Source: Verrucomicrobiota bacterium
GTDB lineage: Bacteria > Verrucomicrobiota > Verrucomicrobiia > Limisphaerales > JACPZS01
Assembly (NCBI GenBank): GCA_016195385.1
Contig: JACPZS010000124.1
Span: forward strand, 1 to 42,064
Direction of reading: 5' to 3'
Length of the DNA stretch: 42,064 bases
In this document: positions 1-10,183 of the stretch, in pieces
How the letters are laid out: each line of letters opens with the position of its first letter
Position numbering within the stretch: the stretch's first letter is position 1
Made by a program: the position numbers and the translations under genes
Notes under the pieces: model-generated
What the model was told of the DNA's origin: nothing
The model's input: only the letters and a program-made list of their open reading frames with translations
Databases searched by the model: none

Positions 1-932
1 GTCGTCGTCGCGAAATTCTCATCCGGCAGCGTGGCCGGTAGTTTTGTCAGCGCGGCCCCGGCTCGCAACCAACGGCTCCACTCCGTCAGCATTTGTTGCT
101 GTCGTTGTTCGTGATTCGGCGGAACGAACGACGCTGGCGCGGGCGTGATTCCGACCACAAGTTGAACCCCCTCCGGCATCGACTCGCGAAACGCTGCGCT
201 GTCGCTTTCGAGCTTCGCCGCCAGCCGATACTCGGCATTCCCTTGGCCCGTGTGCGGGACAAACACACGAGGATCAACCGCGCTGCCGTGATGTTCGCTC
301 AAGTATCGCACTAACTCCCAATTGCTAAATCCGTAGAACCGCGCGAAATCGCGCGGCAGCGGCACCGGAACGAACCGGCTCAGAATCCGTCCGCGAAAAA
401 CATCGACGCCCAGCCACCAGTTGAGTTGGCCCCGCCAAGTGGACGGGTCGTGATAGTCTTCGCCGGCATAAAAGTTTTTCAACGTCCGCACCTGCGTTGT
501 GACTGGTTGAATCCGCCGCAAAAATTCCGGATGGCAAAGCAGAACCACCGTCCGCAGGCGCTTGGGATTCGCCGCTTCGTAATGGCGAAGCATTTCCGCA
601 AAGGCGGACAGATCGAGATAACTGAGCGTGCCGAGATTGAGCACAGGTCGTGCAAGCGCGCGGCCCAGCTCGCTCGCGGCGACGTCCATCATGCACGAGG
701 AATCGCCAATCAAAATGACTTCAGCGTCTTGAGCCGTGCGGCTCGCCTCCGCTTGATGAATGAGGATCGTGCGATCCATGTCGAGCGTTGGTCGTGGAAG
801 TGGCAACAGCCGCAGCGTTGCTCCGAAGTGCATCACGCCGGTGAACATTGCGAACACGCCCAGCATCAACCCGGCGGCCCGGACCAGATGCGTGATTCGG
901 AATTCAGCAGGGCAAGCAGGCGCGGTCAACAT
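1..932 (-). CDS. SGNH/GDSL-like exported or membrane-anchored protein, 3' end beyond the window
   Basis: The reading frame is open from the ATG at 932 down to the window edge (310 codons seen, no stop), so the C-terminus is missing. A hydrophobic segment lies at about residues 17-36, followed by an SGNH-hydrolase block I motif, LIGDSS, at about residues 74-79, where the second serine side would carry the nucleophile. Proteins of this shape often accompany MBOAT O-acyltransferases in polysaccharide acylation; no MBOAT gene is visible, but the adjacent part is off the window. A GTG two codons upstream is an alternative start; a stop lies about 38 codons upstream of the ATG. It is transcribed away from the pseudopilin gene. 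The fold call rests on one motif, so the enzyme activity is inferred. Confidence 0.6.
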   Translation of the reverse strand, partial: MLTAPACPAEFRITHLVRAAGLMLGVFAMFTGVMHFGATLRLLPLPRPTLDMDRTILIHQAEASRTAQDAEVILIGDSSCMMDVAASELGRALARPVLNLGTLSYLDLSAFAEMLRHYEAANPKRLRTVVLLCHPEFLRRIQPVTTQVRTLKNFYAGEDYHDPSTWRGQLNWWLGVDVFRGRILSRFVPVPLPRDFARFYGFSNWELVRYLSEHHGSAVDPRVFVPHTGQGNAEYRLAAKLESDSAAFRESMPEGVQLVVGITPAPASFVPPNHEQRQQQMLTEWSRWLRAGAALTKLPATLPDENFATT

Positions 933-1099
933 GATCACGAGGACAAGTTGCGGACGAACGAGAAGAATGAACTTCGCGCCGCGCAGGGAAGACCAGCTTC
1001 GGCAAGGTTCCGGCCCGGGTGACGATTGACCAGTGGCCGGGTTCGATTAAGATAGCTGCGTGCCGTGCCGATCAGTTGGATCAACTCGTTCAAGCCGCC

Positions 1100-1765
1100 A
1101 TGATGGAAACCGGACATAAGTTGGGTTGCCGCCGTCGCGCCGCTTTCACATTGATTGAATTGCTAGTAGTGATCGCCATTATCGCGATCCTGGCAAGCAT
1201 GCTCTTGCCCGCCATCAGCCGCTCCAAGGACAACGCGAAACGCATTCAGTGCGTCAACAACCTGCGGCAACTCGGCCTCGCGACGATCCTGCAGGCACAG
1301 GACAACAATGGCGTAATCCAGATCGACGCGCCGCTGGAACCCCAGACTACCTGGGGCAGTCTGCTCAGCAGCAATCAAAACCTGCGGCCATTCGATATTT
1401 TCGTCTGCCCGACGTACGCGCCGAAACGTTTCACGAACTGGTTTCTCATCTACGGCGTCCGCCAGGATCCACCGCCGGAAAACACGGCCGGTGATTTCGG
1501 CGAATACCTCAAAATTGATTCAATTTTCAAACCGACTGAATACCTCCACCTCACGGACACGACAAGCCGGGGGCGAAACGGCATCGGCGCGCAGCAGTAT
1601 TATTATTTTCGCGCCGACCACGACAAGGAAGTCCACGCCCGCCACGCGCAAAAGGCCAACGGCTTCTTCCTGGACGGCCACGTCGAAGGCTGCAAACGCC
1701 AGCGTTTGGAAAATCTCGGCATCAGCGCGTTGTTCGATGCCGACACCGTGCCGGCGTATTACTGA
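1100..1765 (+). CDS. Type II secretion-type pseudopilin with H-X9-DG motif
   Basis: A 221-residue protein with a type IV pilin-like N-terminus: a short basic leader (C-R-R-R-A-A) followed by [17 protein letters not shown] at residues 16-32, with the conserved Glu at mature position 5. The residue before the cleavage site is Ala rather than the usual Gly. The C-terminal part holds H-X9-DG (histidine near residue 184), the signature of the prepilin-like proteins abundant in Planctomycetes and Verrucomicrobia (DUF1559-like). Two consecutive ATG codons (1100, 1103) precede the leader; the frame is open further upstream to 1019, but that would add about 27 residues before the leader and is unlikely. 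Such proteins are expected in the envelope; their substrates are unknown. It stands alone, with no gsp genes nearby. Confidence 0.85.
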   Translation: MMETGHKLGCRRRAAFTLIELLVVIAIIAILASMLLPAISRSKDNAKRIQCVNNLRQLGLATILQAQDNNGVIQIDAPLEPQTTWGSLLSSNQNLRPFDIFVCPTYAPKRFTNWFLIYGVRQDPPPENTAGDFGEYLKIDSIFKPTEYLHLTDTTSRGRNGIGAQQYYYFRADHDKEVHARHAQKANGFFLDGHVEGCKRQRLENLGISALFDADTVPAYY

Positions 1766-1823
1766 AAAATTCCTCGCCGGATTCGATTTTGGATCGAAGA
1801 GAGACGATTTGTGGGCGGCCGCG

Positions 1824-3254
1824 TTAAACCAAAATTCCCTTCACCACCTGCCCATGCACGTCGGTGAGGCGGCGTTGGATGCCGTTGTGGTAATAGGTTA
1901 ACTTCGTGTGGTCGAGGCCGAGCAGATGCAGAATCGTCGCGTGGAAGTCGTAGGTCGTCACCGGATTTTCGCCCACGTCGTAGCCGATTTCGTCCGACGC
2001 GCCGTAGCTGAAGCCGGGCTTCAAGCCCGCGCCCGCCATCCAGCACGTGAACGCAAGTTGATGATGGTCGCGGCCTTTGCCATTGACGCCTTGTGTGACG
2101 GGCGTGCGGCCAAATTCGGTGGACCAGATCAACAGTGTGTCGTCCAACATGCCGCGTGCCTTCAAGTCTTGCAGCAATCCGGCGACGGGACGATCCATCA
2201 CAAGCGCCTGCTTGGTGTGATTCTCCATGAGGTCTTCGTGCGCATCCCAGTTGATGCGCGGCGAACCGAACGCGCCGCCGTTGAAAAGTTGCACGAAACG
2301 CACGCCGCGTTCGAGCAGCCGGCGGGCGAGGAGACAGTTACGGCCGAAACCAGCCGAGGCCTCGACGTCGAGACCGTAAAGTTTTTTGGTGGCCTCGCTC
2401 TCGCTGTCGAAATGGATTGCCTCCGGCACGCTCGCTTGCATCCGCGCGGCGAGTTCGTAGGAGCGCATCCGCGCGGCGAGGGCGGTGTCACCGGGATGAG
2501 CCGAGGCGAATTCGCGGTTCATCTTCGCGAGCAGTTTCATGCCGGCGTCTCGCGCGGCGGGCGACACGTCCGCCGGCGTGTTGAGATCGACGATGGGTTC
2601 GCTGGAGGTTGTGCGAAACGCGACGCCCTGATGAGTCGCGGGCAGGAAGCCGGCCGACCAGTTGATCGCACCGCCCGCCGGCAGGCCGCGCGTATCCGGC
2701 AGCACGACAAACGCCGGCAGGTCTTCGCTCACGGAACCGAGTCCATACGAAAGCCACGCACCCAGGCTCGGATAGCCGTTCATCGTGAAGCCGCTGTTGG
2801 CCAGAAAAGTCGCGGGTGTGTGGTTGTTGCTCTTGCTGACCATCGACTTGATGAACGTGATGTCATCCGCGCACGCGGCGATGTTCGGCAGCAGGTCGCT
2901 GACCCAAGCTCCGCTGCGGCCGCGTTGACGGAATTGCCACGGGCTTTTCAACAAGTTGCCCGGCTGGCCGAAGAAGGGATCATACTTCGTTTTCGCGTTC
3001 AACGGCTGGCCGTGATGTTTGGTCAACTCCGGCTTGTGATCGAACGTGTCCACATGACTAACGCCGCCCGCGGCGAAAATATGAATGACGCGTTTGGCTT
3101 TCGCGGGAAAATGTGTGGGCTTCGCAGAGTAGGGCGAGCCGTTCACGACGGAACGCTTTTCTTGCGCGCGCGCTTCGTCGTGCAGCAGCCACGCGAGCGC
3201 GACGCCGCCCAACCCAGACGCCGATTGCCAGAGGAAATGGCGGCGGGAGTGCAT
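1824..3254 (-). CDS. DUF1501 family exported protein
   Basis: The protein opens with a twin-arginine-like signal (H-S-R-R-H-F-L-W-Q at residues 2-10, hydrophobic stretch, cleavage near residue 29), so export in folded form is likely. The body matches DUF1501, a family with an alkaline-phosphatase/sulfatase-like fold: HIFAAGGVSHVDTFDHKP near the N-terminus, LIWSTEFGRTP and a GRDHH motif in the C-terminal half. I chose the ATG at 3254, which places the RR motif at the very N-terminus; an in-frame ATG at 3290 would add 12 residues. DUF1501 genes usually sit beside a DUF1549/DUF1553 (PSD1) gene. Here no such gene is adjacent; the two in the window are 14 and 19 kb away. The biochemical role of the family is not established. 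Confidence 0.88.
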   Translation of the reverse strand: MHSRRHFLWQSASGLGGVALAWLLHDEARAQEKRSVVNGSPYSAKPTHFPAKAKRVIHIFAAGGVSHVDTFDHKPELTKHHGQPLNAKTKYDPFFGQPGNLLKSPWQFRQRGRSGAWVSDLLPNIAACADDITFIKSMVSKSNNHTPATFLANSGFTMNGYPSLGAWLSYGLGSVSEDLPAFVVLPDTRGLPAGGAINWSAGFLPATHQGVAFRTTSSEPIVDLNTPADVSPAARDAGMKLLAKMNREFASAHPGDTALAARMRSYELAARMQASVPEAIHFDSESEATKKLYGLDVEASAGFGRNCLLARRLLERGVRFVQLFNGGAFGSPRINWDAHEDLMENHTKQALVMDRPVAGLLQDLKARGMLDDTLLIWSTEFGRTPVTQGVNGKGRDHHQLAFTCWMAGAGLKPGFSYGASDEIGYDVGENPVTTYDFHATILHLLGLDHTKLTYYHNGIQRRLTDVHGQVVKGILV

Positions 3255-3419
3255 CGTAGCGTTGAACGAGCCGGTTACTCGCATGTTCATGTGTCGTGCT
3301 TGGAAAGATTCCTAACTCGCCACGAACCGCGATTCGAGAGAATTTTTAAGAATTGCGCATCGTTGCAATAAGCGCGCTCGATTCACGAATCGCATTCCAC
3401 ATGGCTCACTCCGATGTGC

Positions 3420-6400
3420 TCAAGGTACTTTTCGAAAGCCTCGGTAGAATCGTTGCGTTTCGGTTGGCAAACGTGCGTCTTGAATTTCCAGAAGTTGACC
3501 AGCGGCCACATTGGTGCTGAACGGGCTCCAATTCATCAAATCCGTGGAAGTCTCAAACACGTAAGTGCGTCGCGGCTGGACGGCGGCGGTCAGGTGGGTC
3601 GCACCATCGCCTTGCACGGAAACGGACATGAAATTCGCACGGCCGTCGCCATGCAGGCGCGCCAGCCCGAGCGCTGGCAGGCCATCGAAATACGTGAAGC
3701 TGCCACCAGCCAGGATTTCGCCATTGGGCAGAATCGCCAACGCACTCACATACGTATTGCCTTCAACTCCGGATAAAAGAGTCGGAGTAGCGAAACCGCT
3801 ACCAATGTCGAAAGTCGGGTCGATAGTTCCGTCGTGGTTGAGTCGCGCCAACCTATGCCTCGACACGCCGTGGAACACGGTGAAATCGCCAGCAACCAGA
3901 TATTTGCCATCGGGTTGCTGCGCCATGCACCAAATCCCGCCGGCGTTTCCAGACTGGTCCTTGGCACCCGAGCCGCCGACAAATTCGGAATCCAGCGAAC
4001 CGTCGTGCTGGAGGCGAACCAGGCTGCCAATCAAATTCGTGCCAGTAGTTTTGAAATCCGAAAACCTGCCCGCCAAGAAGATATTCCCTTGTGCATCCTC
4101 AAAAGACGGGCCTGCGTTCACTTGGACTTTGATTGTGAAAGTCGGATCCAGTTTCCCATCTGGCAGCAGGCGGAATGTCCGAGCGGAACCCGGAGATTGA
4201 ATAATCGGTTGAGCACCTGCAACAATGATTCGATCATCCCGAGTAATCAGAATGTAAGCCTCATCAACCAATGTAAATGTTGACAGACGTGCGGGCTTAA
4301 AAGTGGAATCACGCCGACCGTCAGATTTAAAGCGTAACAACTCCAGTTCCGAAGTGCGCCGAGGGGAATTCGCGCCTATGACCACGAGTGAATCATCCGA
4401 CTGAGAGTCTAAGCTGTGAATGCGGAAATTGGGCAAAAAACCGACAAAGTTTGTGTCAAAAATTCCGTCGGCCGCTACTTTGAATAATCTGGTGAAATCG
4501 TAATGGAAGATTTGGCCATGGTTAGAAATGAAACTAGGAAAGAAACCGGGCGGCAAAGTTTCCGTTTGAAAAGTGGAGTCCAGTGAGCCATCGGGATTCA
4601 ACCGTTCGAAGGTAGTCCACGACCAGGGATTGCGTACGTCTTTGCTGAAAAAACCTGCGACAACGATTCGACCATCTGGCAAGGCAGTGAGTCCGTGAGG
4701 GTCGATACGACTGCTACTAACGTCTAATCTCTTTGTGAATATGTCGTGGAATGTTCCATCTGGGCTGCCCGCCCGCTCGTCATCGAGGATTTGTAACTCC
4801 GCCGTCGGCTTCGTGATTCTTGGCGTGTTCGTCGGGCTGCTCAAAGTCAATCGTAGCACGCGGTTCGATTGGCTCAGTTCGTTGTCGAGAATGGGCACCG
4901 AAAAAGTTTTGCTTGTCTCCTGCGGCGCAAACACAAGCTGGCCACTAACGGCTTGATAATCGACGCCAGCCACCGCGGAACCGTCACGAGTCGTGTAATC
5001 GACCGTGACGGAGCCGCTCGTGTCGCCGAGGCGTCGCAACGTAATAGCCGCGACGCCACTACCCTCTGAAACCAAGAACGTGGGTTCAGCAAACTCGACG
5101 TTCGGAGTGGTCGAATCCCCAAACAGTTTCGCAATACCTGGACACGCAATGCCGTTAATGTTGAAGAATATCCCGGCAACTAAAATCGTGTCGTCAGGGA
5201 GGAGTTGAATGGCCCGGATGCTGGCATTTAGCAATGGCCCAAAAGCTTCAGCCAAAGTGCCATCGCTTCGGAATCGTGCGAGAGATCGACTTGCTCGGCC
5301 ATTGGCAGAGTAAAAGTCTCCTGCAATTACTACCCCTCCTCTTGCGTCCAGTGTCAGCGCGGCGATGGATGCTGGAAATGGACTCTGTTCATAGACTCCG
5401 GCTTGAACACCGGGACTTGGCGCAAATGAGGGATCTATTGAACCATCCGCATTAAGCCGAATCAAACTGGAGCGCAGCAGTCCGTTCACTTCCGTAAATT
5501 TTCCGGCGGCGAATATTTTCCCATCAGCTTGTACCAAGATCTCCTGCACTTCGGGATAACAAAAATCGGGCAAAGCGACCGGCAAAGGGAAACAACCACC
5601 GAAGGGCACACTGAAGCTCGGCACCCTAAACGAGCTATCTGGCTGTCCAGTTGCATCCAGTTTGATCAAACAAGGAGCATTGGTAGAGGGGCCCGCTGAC
5701 GCTCCGATGAGCAAACTGCCGTCTGCCAGCACCACGAACGTGCGGGCACAATTCGTGGTTTGGTAAGTTCGCGTCAGCGCACCGCCATCATCCAAGCGCA
5801 GCACTGGCCCGCAGTCGGCGAGCACATAAATATCGCTATTATCTCGGACCAAAATCTTATGCGGAATTCCATTTATTTGAGGATTGAACTGGGTATCGAG
5901 CGAGCCATTGGAAAGAAAACGGGCAAGGCCTGGCTTGGAATTGGTTACCGTGCCCAAGACCGCCTTAAAACTACCTGCAGCCAAAATTCTTCCGCTGGCA
6001 TCCAAAGCCAACGATTTCACGGACCCATTGAGAACAGGGGGCTGAAAATTGGCATCGACCGAACCATCCGGGTTCAAGCGTTGGATTTGGTAGCAAGAAC
6101 AGTCGAGGTTTGTTCCATAAGTGGCAACCAGGATTTTCCCGTCCTGCTGTAGCGCTATCGCGGTTGCTTCGTGGGTCTGAATTGCTGGTTGAAAGCTACG
6201 ATCCAGCCCCGACGGCGACTCGTTATCTTGGATTACCAAGCTCCCTTCACCCGCGAAGATGCGCACACCTTCCGTGGGATTGCGCAAGACGACATTAAAT
6301 GAGCGCGGGCCATCATCCACACGGCCATTGTCGATGAGCGGCACGATGATGGAATTGGTGCGCTGGCCAGCGGCAAAATTCAAAGTGCCCGTCACGCCGA

Positions 6401-7673
6401 CAAAATCCACGCCAGCCTGAGCCGTGCCGTTCGTCGTCGCGAAGTCCACAGAGATCGGCTGATTTGTCTCCCCAAACCGCGTGACCGAGATTGAAACCAG
6501 CCCATCCGCTTCGCTGACATCTGGAATGGTCGTAGCCTGGTGGTCAATGTCGCCTTCAAGTGAAAGAGCTGGGCCAGAATTACGAATCGTCAGTACAAGG
6601 TTGGAATGCGCGCCGATAGCGACATTGGGGTCATCCGTGCGAAGTTGGAGTTGAATGGTTTCGGTGTCTTCGGGCAGGCCATCATCGACCGCAGAGAAGC
6701 CAATAATCATGAAATCCTGCCCGACAGCGAACTGTCGTTGCTCGAACAGGCCGCGATAATCAAGTTCCGGCGTAGCTGTGCCACCAACCGCCTCCACAAA
6801 GAAGTTTGCCACTCGATCCGCAGGAATGGAACGTTTAACGATGATCGCCAAACCACCATGGATTTCATCTGCTTCAACTAATTGGTCGGAGAACTCAATC
6901 ACCCCACCAGGCGCATTAGACGTAATCGTAAGCACCGCATGACTGATCTCGAGCGCAACCCCGGAAGTGACATTAGTGATGGACAAATTCACGGTTCGCA
7001 GCGGTTGTGGCTGCAGAGGAGCGAGGATGGGAACCGAGAACGATTTTTCCGTTTCTCCTGGAGTAAATCGAATCGTGCCGGAAACCGGGCTGTAATCCAC
7101 GCCTGCCTTGGCTGTGCCGTCGCTAGTGGCAAACTGGACGACGATGTCGCGCGTCTCATCATGGCATAGGCCGGGACGGGTTACGTTCACGTTTGCCGCG
7201 CTCGCTCGTTCATACACCAAGAATTCTGTGCCCGTGAAACCGATCCCGAAATCATCATCGACAATCGATACTGTCGTCTCCTTGAATGATATGGACGCGC
7301 CAACAGAAGGACTGCTCAAAATTAGTGACATTGTCTCGAATTTCGGCGACAAGCCCGGCGTGCCTTCAGTGATGCAATCATCGAGAATACTCAAGGTGAT
7401 GGTCTGCGTGCCCACTCCCGGCGCAAACGTGAGCGTGCCAAATTGAGCGACGTAGTCTTCGCCAGCGATGGCGGTTCCATCGCGAGTGGAAAAGCCCACC
7501 GTAACGGTCGTGTTTTCGGCTGGATAGCGTCGAACTTCGACCGGCAATGTCAGTTCGTTCTCCAACACAGAGTAATTCAGGAATTTGAAGCTTATGGTGG
7601 AAGTGGCGAGAAGTGAACTGTCATTCAAGGCGAGCAACAGCACGGCCAGGATAAGCTGGATTGAGGAGTTCAT
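3420..7673 (-). CDS. Giant exported Calx-beta / delta-60 repeat protein
   Basis: A 1417-residue protein with an N-terminal signal peptide (MNSSIQLILAVLLLALN at residues 1-17). Four Calx-beta-type domains follow (about residues 25-490), recognised by repeats such as DGTAIAGEDY, DGTAKAGVDY, NGTAQAGVDF and C-terminal acidic D-D-[DE] ends; the third is degenerate. Then come a block of delta-60 repeats of the form RLNxDGSxDxxF (about 490-860), a fifth Calx-beta domain (about 860-970, DGSAVAGVDY), a second delta-60 block (about 970-1350), and a C-terminal module with TSTDLMNWSPF ending in FYRGFRK, frequent in verrucomicrobial surface proteins. Calx-beta domains bind calcium and usually act in adhesion. 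The ATG at 7673 starts directly at the signal peptide; 7706 is an alternative that nearly touches the stop of the upstream gene (7708). Surface location is inferred. Confidence 0.88.
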   Translation of the reverse strand: MNSSIQLILAVLLLALNDSSLLATSTISFKFLNYSVLENELTLPVEVRRYPAENTTVTVGFSTRDGTAIAGEDYVAQFGTLTFAPGVGTQTITLSILDDCITEGTPGLSPKFETMSLILSSPSVGASISFKETTVSIVDDDFGIGFTGTEFLVYERASAANVNVTRPGLCHDETRDIVVQFATSDGTAKAGVDYSPVSGTIRFTPGETEKSFSVPILAPLQPQPLRTVNLSITNVTSGVALEISHAVLTITSNAPGGVIEFSDQLVEADEIHGGLAIIVKRSIPADRVANFFVEAVGGTATPELDYRGLFEQRQFAVGQDFMIIGFSAVDDGLPEDTETIQLQLRTDDPNVAIGAHSNLVLTIRNSGPALSLEGDIDHQATTIPDVSEADGLVSISVTRFGETNQPISVDFATTNGTAQAGVDFVGVTGTLNFAAGQRTNSIIVPLIDNGRVDDGPRSFNVVLRNPTEGVRIFAGEGSLVIQDNESPSGLDRSFQPAIQTHEATAIALQQDGKILVATYGTNLDCSCYQIQRLNPDGSVDANFQPPVLNGSVKSLALDASGRILAAGSFKAVLGTVTNSKPGLARFLSNGSLDTQFNPQINGIPHKILVRDNSDIYVLADCGPVLRLDDGGALTRTYQTTNCARTFVVLADGSLLIGASAGPSTNAPCLIKLDATGQPDSSFRVPSFSVPFGGCFPLPVALPDFCYPEVQEILVQADGKIFAAGKFTEVNGLLRSSLIRLNADGSIDPSFAPSPGVQAGVYEQSPFPASIAALTLDARGGVVIAGDFYSANGRASRSLARFRSDGTLAEAFGPLLNASIRAIQLLPDDTILVAGIFFNINGIACPGIAKLFGDSTTPNVEFAEPTFLVSEGSGVAAITLRRLGDTSGSVTVDYTTRDGSAVAGVDYQAVSGQLVFAPQETSKTFSVPILDNELSQSNRVLRLTLSSPTNTPRITKPTAELQILDDERAGSPDGTFHDIFTKRLDVSSSRIDPHGLTALPDGRIVVAGFFSKDVRNPWSWTTFERLNPDGSLDSTFQTETLPPGFFPSFISNHGQIFHYDFTRLFKVAADGIFDTNFVGFLPNFRIHSLDSQSDDSLVVIGANSPRRTSELELLRFKSDGRRDSTFKPARLSTFTLVDEAYILITRDDRIIVAGAQPIIQSPGSARTFRLLPDGKLDPTFTIKVQVNAGPSFEDAQGNIFLAGRFSDFKTTGTNLIGSLVRLQHDGSLDSEFVGGSGAKDQSGNAGGIWCMAQQPDGKYLVAGDFTVFHGVSRHRLARLNHDGTIDPTFDIGSGFATPTLLSGVEGNTYVSALAILPNGEILAGGSFTYFDGLPALGLARLHGDGRANFMSVSVQGDGATHLTAAVQPRRTYVFETSTDLMNWSPFSTNVAAGQLLEIQDARLPTETQRFYRGFRKVP

Positions 7674-7707
7674 GGTCCAGAGGTGGTTTACCTTTACTTG
7701 AAACATT

Positions 7708-9144
7708 TTAATGAGAGGCGTTTCCTCGGAGCGCGACGCGCAGTGCCCGTGTCATTTCGGCTTCCGCGCCGGGCGCGACCCAGCACCAGTCGCGGAGGTT
7801 TGAGTCGTTTTCACGCCACGCGCGCTCGATGGGGATGTAGCCGGGCGCGCACTCGCCGTAGCCCATCGTCATCACGAACGATTCCGGCCGCAACCGCTGG
7901 GCGAGCAATTGGTATTCGACGTAGGATTCGCCGGGGAGCAGAAGCAGTTGCGCCGCGCCGAAGTCGATCAACGGCAGGTCGATGTTGGAATTCTTTGCCA
8001 GCCGTTTGCGCCAGCTCAAGCCCAACGCGGCGAGACATTGTCCGAATGGTTTCGGATCGGCGCGCAGCCGGGCTTCCAATTCCGGTACGGTGTACCCGCC
8101 ATCGCTGCGCGGCTTTAGACGTAGACGCGTCTGGCTGAGGTCGCAACGCGTGAGCGGCTGGCGTTGCGTTCCGCTCCACGCCGAGTTCATGGCATCGTAA
8201 ATTCGACCGGCCAGCAGGCTGCGGTTCTCATCCGCGCCATCGTTGTATTTTCCCGCGGTCACGTTGCCACTGCAACCCGCCGTGTAAATTTGGAAAACAC
8301 CCGGATCATCCGATTGCCGGCGTGCGCGCGCGGCTCCGACAAAATCACTCGAAACCTCGCCTCGTCCGTAGTGGCTCATCGGATGAGTGGCGTAGCAATG
8401 CAGCGCCGCCACGGCGCGCTCTTCGTTCCAAAAGCTTAACGTCTTCAGCCACGGATCAATCGTGCCTTCATCCGCCGCGCGCGCAACCGGATCCACGTTG
8501 CGGCTCATGCGGCCGTAGTTCGGTGTGCCGTCGGCGAGCAGATAGCGGCGATTGGATGCCACTCGTTCAACCTTCGCCTGGTCGATACCGAAGTGAGTGA
8601 TTTTTGCAGGCGACTTCAGCGACGCGCTCAACGCCTGGGCGACGCGTTGCACGGCCTGCTCATGAAACGTGAGGTCGCAGATGGATCCCGCGGAAGAGTG
8701 CCGGTTCAAAATCCGCTGCGCTTCGAGATCGGCAATCGGCGCGTCATGCACATGTACGCTGGTCACTAACACACGCACTGGCTCCGTGCGCGCGGCTCTT
8801 GCCAGAACCGCGCGCCAGCGTTCGTAGGCGTCATTGCGGATTTCGCACCAGTCGATCGCGCAAATAACGATGGGCTTGCCAGCGTCCAGCAGCACCAGTC
8901 CGCGCGCGAACAACGGATCGCTGATCTGCTGTGCCGGTGCGATGCCGCCGCCCATCAGCGCGTGCCCCAGAGGTGGCGTGACTTCAGTTGAAAATGTGGC
9001 GAGTCGAAAAGGATTGGCTCGCGACGCGGCACGAGTAGAGACAATACCCAGAGCAAATGTGCCCGTCGCAATTTGGAGAAATTCCCGACGGCGGATGGAA
9101 CGGGCGTTGAAAATTTTCGGCGAATCTGGCGGAAGGAATTTCAC
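7708..9144 (-). CDS. Neutral/alkaline ceramidase-like exported protein
   Basis: A 478-residue protein with a Tat-type signal, I-R-R-R-E-F-L-Q-I at about residues 17-25, then a hydrophobic stretch ending near A-A-S-R-A. The mature part starts with FSTEVTPPLGHALMGGG and contains a T-S-V-H-V-H-D-A-P stretch and CYATHPMSHYG, matching the metal-binding layout of the neutral/alkaline non-lysosomal ceramidase N-terminal domain. In this family these histidines ligate zinc; many verrucomicrobial members have no known substrate, so amide hydrolysis of a lipid is only a guess. The stop is next to the start of the Calx-beta gene, and the start lies 10 bp after the stop of the serine acetyltransferase gene, so cotranscription is likely. 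Confidence 0.8.
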   Translation of the reverse strand: MKFLPPDSPKIFNARSIRRREFLQIATGTFALGIVSTRAASRANPFRLATFSTEVTPPLGHALMGGGIAPAQQISDPLFARGLVLLDAGKPIVICAIDWCEIRNDAYERWRAVLARAARTEPVRVLVTSVHVHDAPIADLEAQRILNRHSSAGSICDLTFHEQAVQRVAQALSASLKSPAKITHFGIDQAKVERVASNRRYLLADGTPNYGRMSRNVDPVARAADEGTIDPWLKTLSFWNEERAVAALHCYATHPMSHYGRGEVSSDFVGAARARRQSDDPGVFQIYTAGCSGNVTAGKYNDGADENRSLLAGRIYDAMNSAWSGTQRQPLTRCDLSQTRLRLKPRSDGGYTVPELEARLRADPKPFGQCLAALGLSWRKRLAKNSNIDLPLIDFGAAQLLLLPGESYVEYQLLAQRLRPESFVMTMGYGECAPGYIPIERAWRENDSNLRDWCWVAPGAEAEMTRALRVALRGNASH

Positions 9145-9154
9145 ACACGAACGG

Positions 9155-10183
9155 CTAAATCTGAAAATCCACCGCCGGCAGGTTGCGATCGCGCTTGTTC
9201 ATGACATTGATGCGGCCGTCTTCGTAGATGACGAGCGAGTTGGGCGGCACGCTTTGCAGGAGAAACACGTTGCCGCCAATCGTGCTGCCCGCGCCGATGA
9301 CGGTTTCGCCGCCGACAATGGTTGCGCCGGCGTAAATCGTCACATGGTCTTCGATGGTAGGGTGCCGCTTGAGGCCGCGCAACTGCTGCCCGCCCGCGAG
9401 CGAACGAGCGACGAGGCCGACGCCTTGATACATCTTCACGTGGCTGCCGATGACACAGGTTTCGCCGACGACCGTGCCCGTGCAATGGTCCACAAAAAAA
9501 TGCGAGCCAATCGTCGCGCCCGGATGCAGCTCCATCCCGGTGCGGCTGTGCGCCCACTCGGTCATGATGCGCGGGATGAGCGCAATTTTCTTCAAATACA
9601 ATTCATGCGCGAGCCGCTGCACCGCGATGGCTTCCATGAACGGATAGGCCACAATGACTTCTTCCTTGCTCAACGCCGCCGGATCGCCCGCGTAAGCCGC
9701 TTCCACGTCCGTGCGCAGGAGTTCGCGCAACTGCGGCAACTGGCTCAGGAAATCCATCGTCAGCGCGTGGGCGGCGGGACGCAGTTGCTGCTTGGCTGGT
9801 TTTTCAGCGGGCGCGTATTCGAGACTTTTGTAAATTTCGTCCTCGAGCCGGCCGGCCACGGAGTCCATCAAGTTTGCCGTCTCGATCTTCAATTCGGACG
9901 AATGGATCGCGTGTTCCTCGAAGAAGCCGGGAAAAAGCAGGCGCAGCAGATCAACGGTGATCGCGGCGATGGCGGTCTTCGACGGAAGATTTTTGCCGTC
10001 GAGATGGTTGATGCCGCCGGCGCGGGCGTACGACGCCAGCAATTGGTCGGTGAGTTGAGTAACCGTGACGTTCACGTTCAGAGTATCACGAAGACAGTTG
10101 CCAAAGGCAAGAACCGCGCACCGCGGCAACTTCTTTACGCGGATCAAAGTTGTGCGGGGCCAACATCGCCGGAGCCGAACCAT
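9155..10183 (-). CDS. cysE: Serine O-acetyltransferase, EpsC/CysE type
   Basis: Makes O-acetyl-L-serine from serine and acetyl-CoA, the first committed step of cysteine synthesis. A helical N-terminal domain (about residues 45-220) is followed by a left-handed beta-helix of hexapeptide repeats (about 225-325) containing IGSHFFVDHCTGTVVGE, which carries the catalytic Asp-His pair, and GLKRHPTIEDHVTIYAGA. The order and length fit the EpsC-type branch. The first 36 residues from the ATG at 10183 look non-coding in character; a GTG at 10075, giving M-N-V-T-V-T-Q-L, is an equally good start. No cysteine synthase gene is nearby. It begins the minus-strand run that continues with the ceramidase-like gene. 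Confidence 0.9.
   Translation of the reverse strand: MVRLRRCWPRTTLIRVKKLPRCAVLAFGNCLRDTLNVNVTVTQLTDQLLASYARAGGINHLDGKNLPSKTAIAAITVDLLRLLFPGFFEEHAIHSSELKIETANLMDSVAGRLEDEIYKSLEYAPAEKPAKQQLRPAAHALTMDFLSQLPQLRELLRTDVEAAYAGDPAALSKEEVIVAYPFMEAIAVQRLAHELYLKKIALIPRIMTEWAHSRTGMELHPGATIGSHFFVDHCTGTVVGETCVIGSHVKMYQGVGLVARSLAGGQQLRGLKRHPTIEDHVTIYAGATIVGGETVIGAGSTIGGNVFLLQSVPPNSLVIYEDGRINVMNKRDRNLPAVDFQI

Noticed and set aside
1908..3371. Plus-strand open frame of 487 codons opposite the DUF1501 gene
   Set aside because: Lies antisense to a clear DUF1501 gene, is rich in Arg/Ala/Val with no domain, and is a GC-skew shadow.
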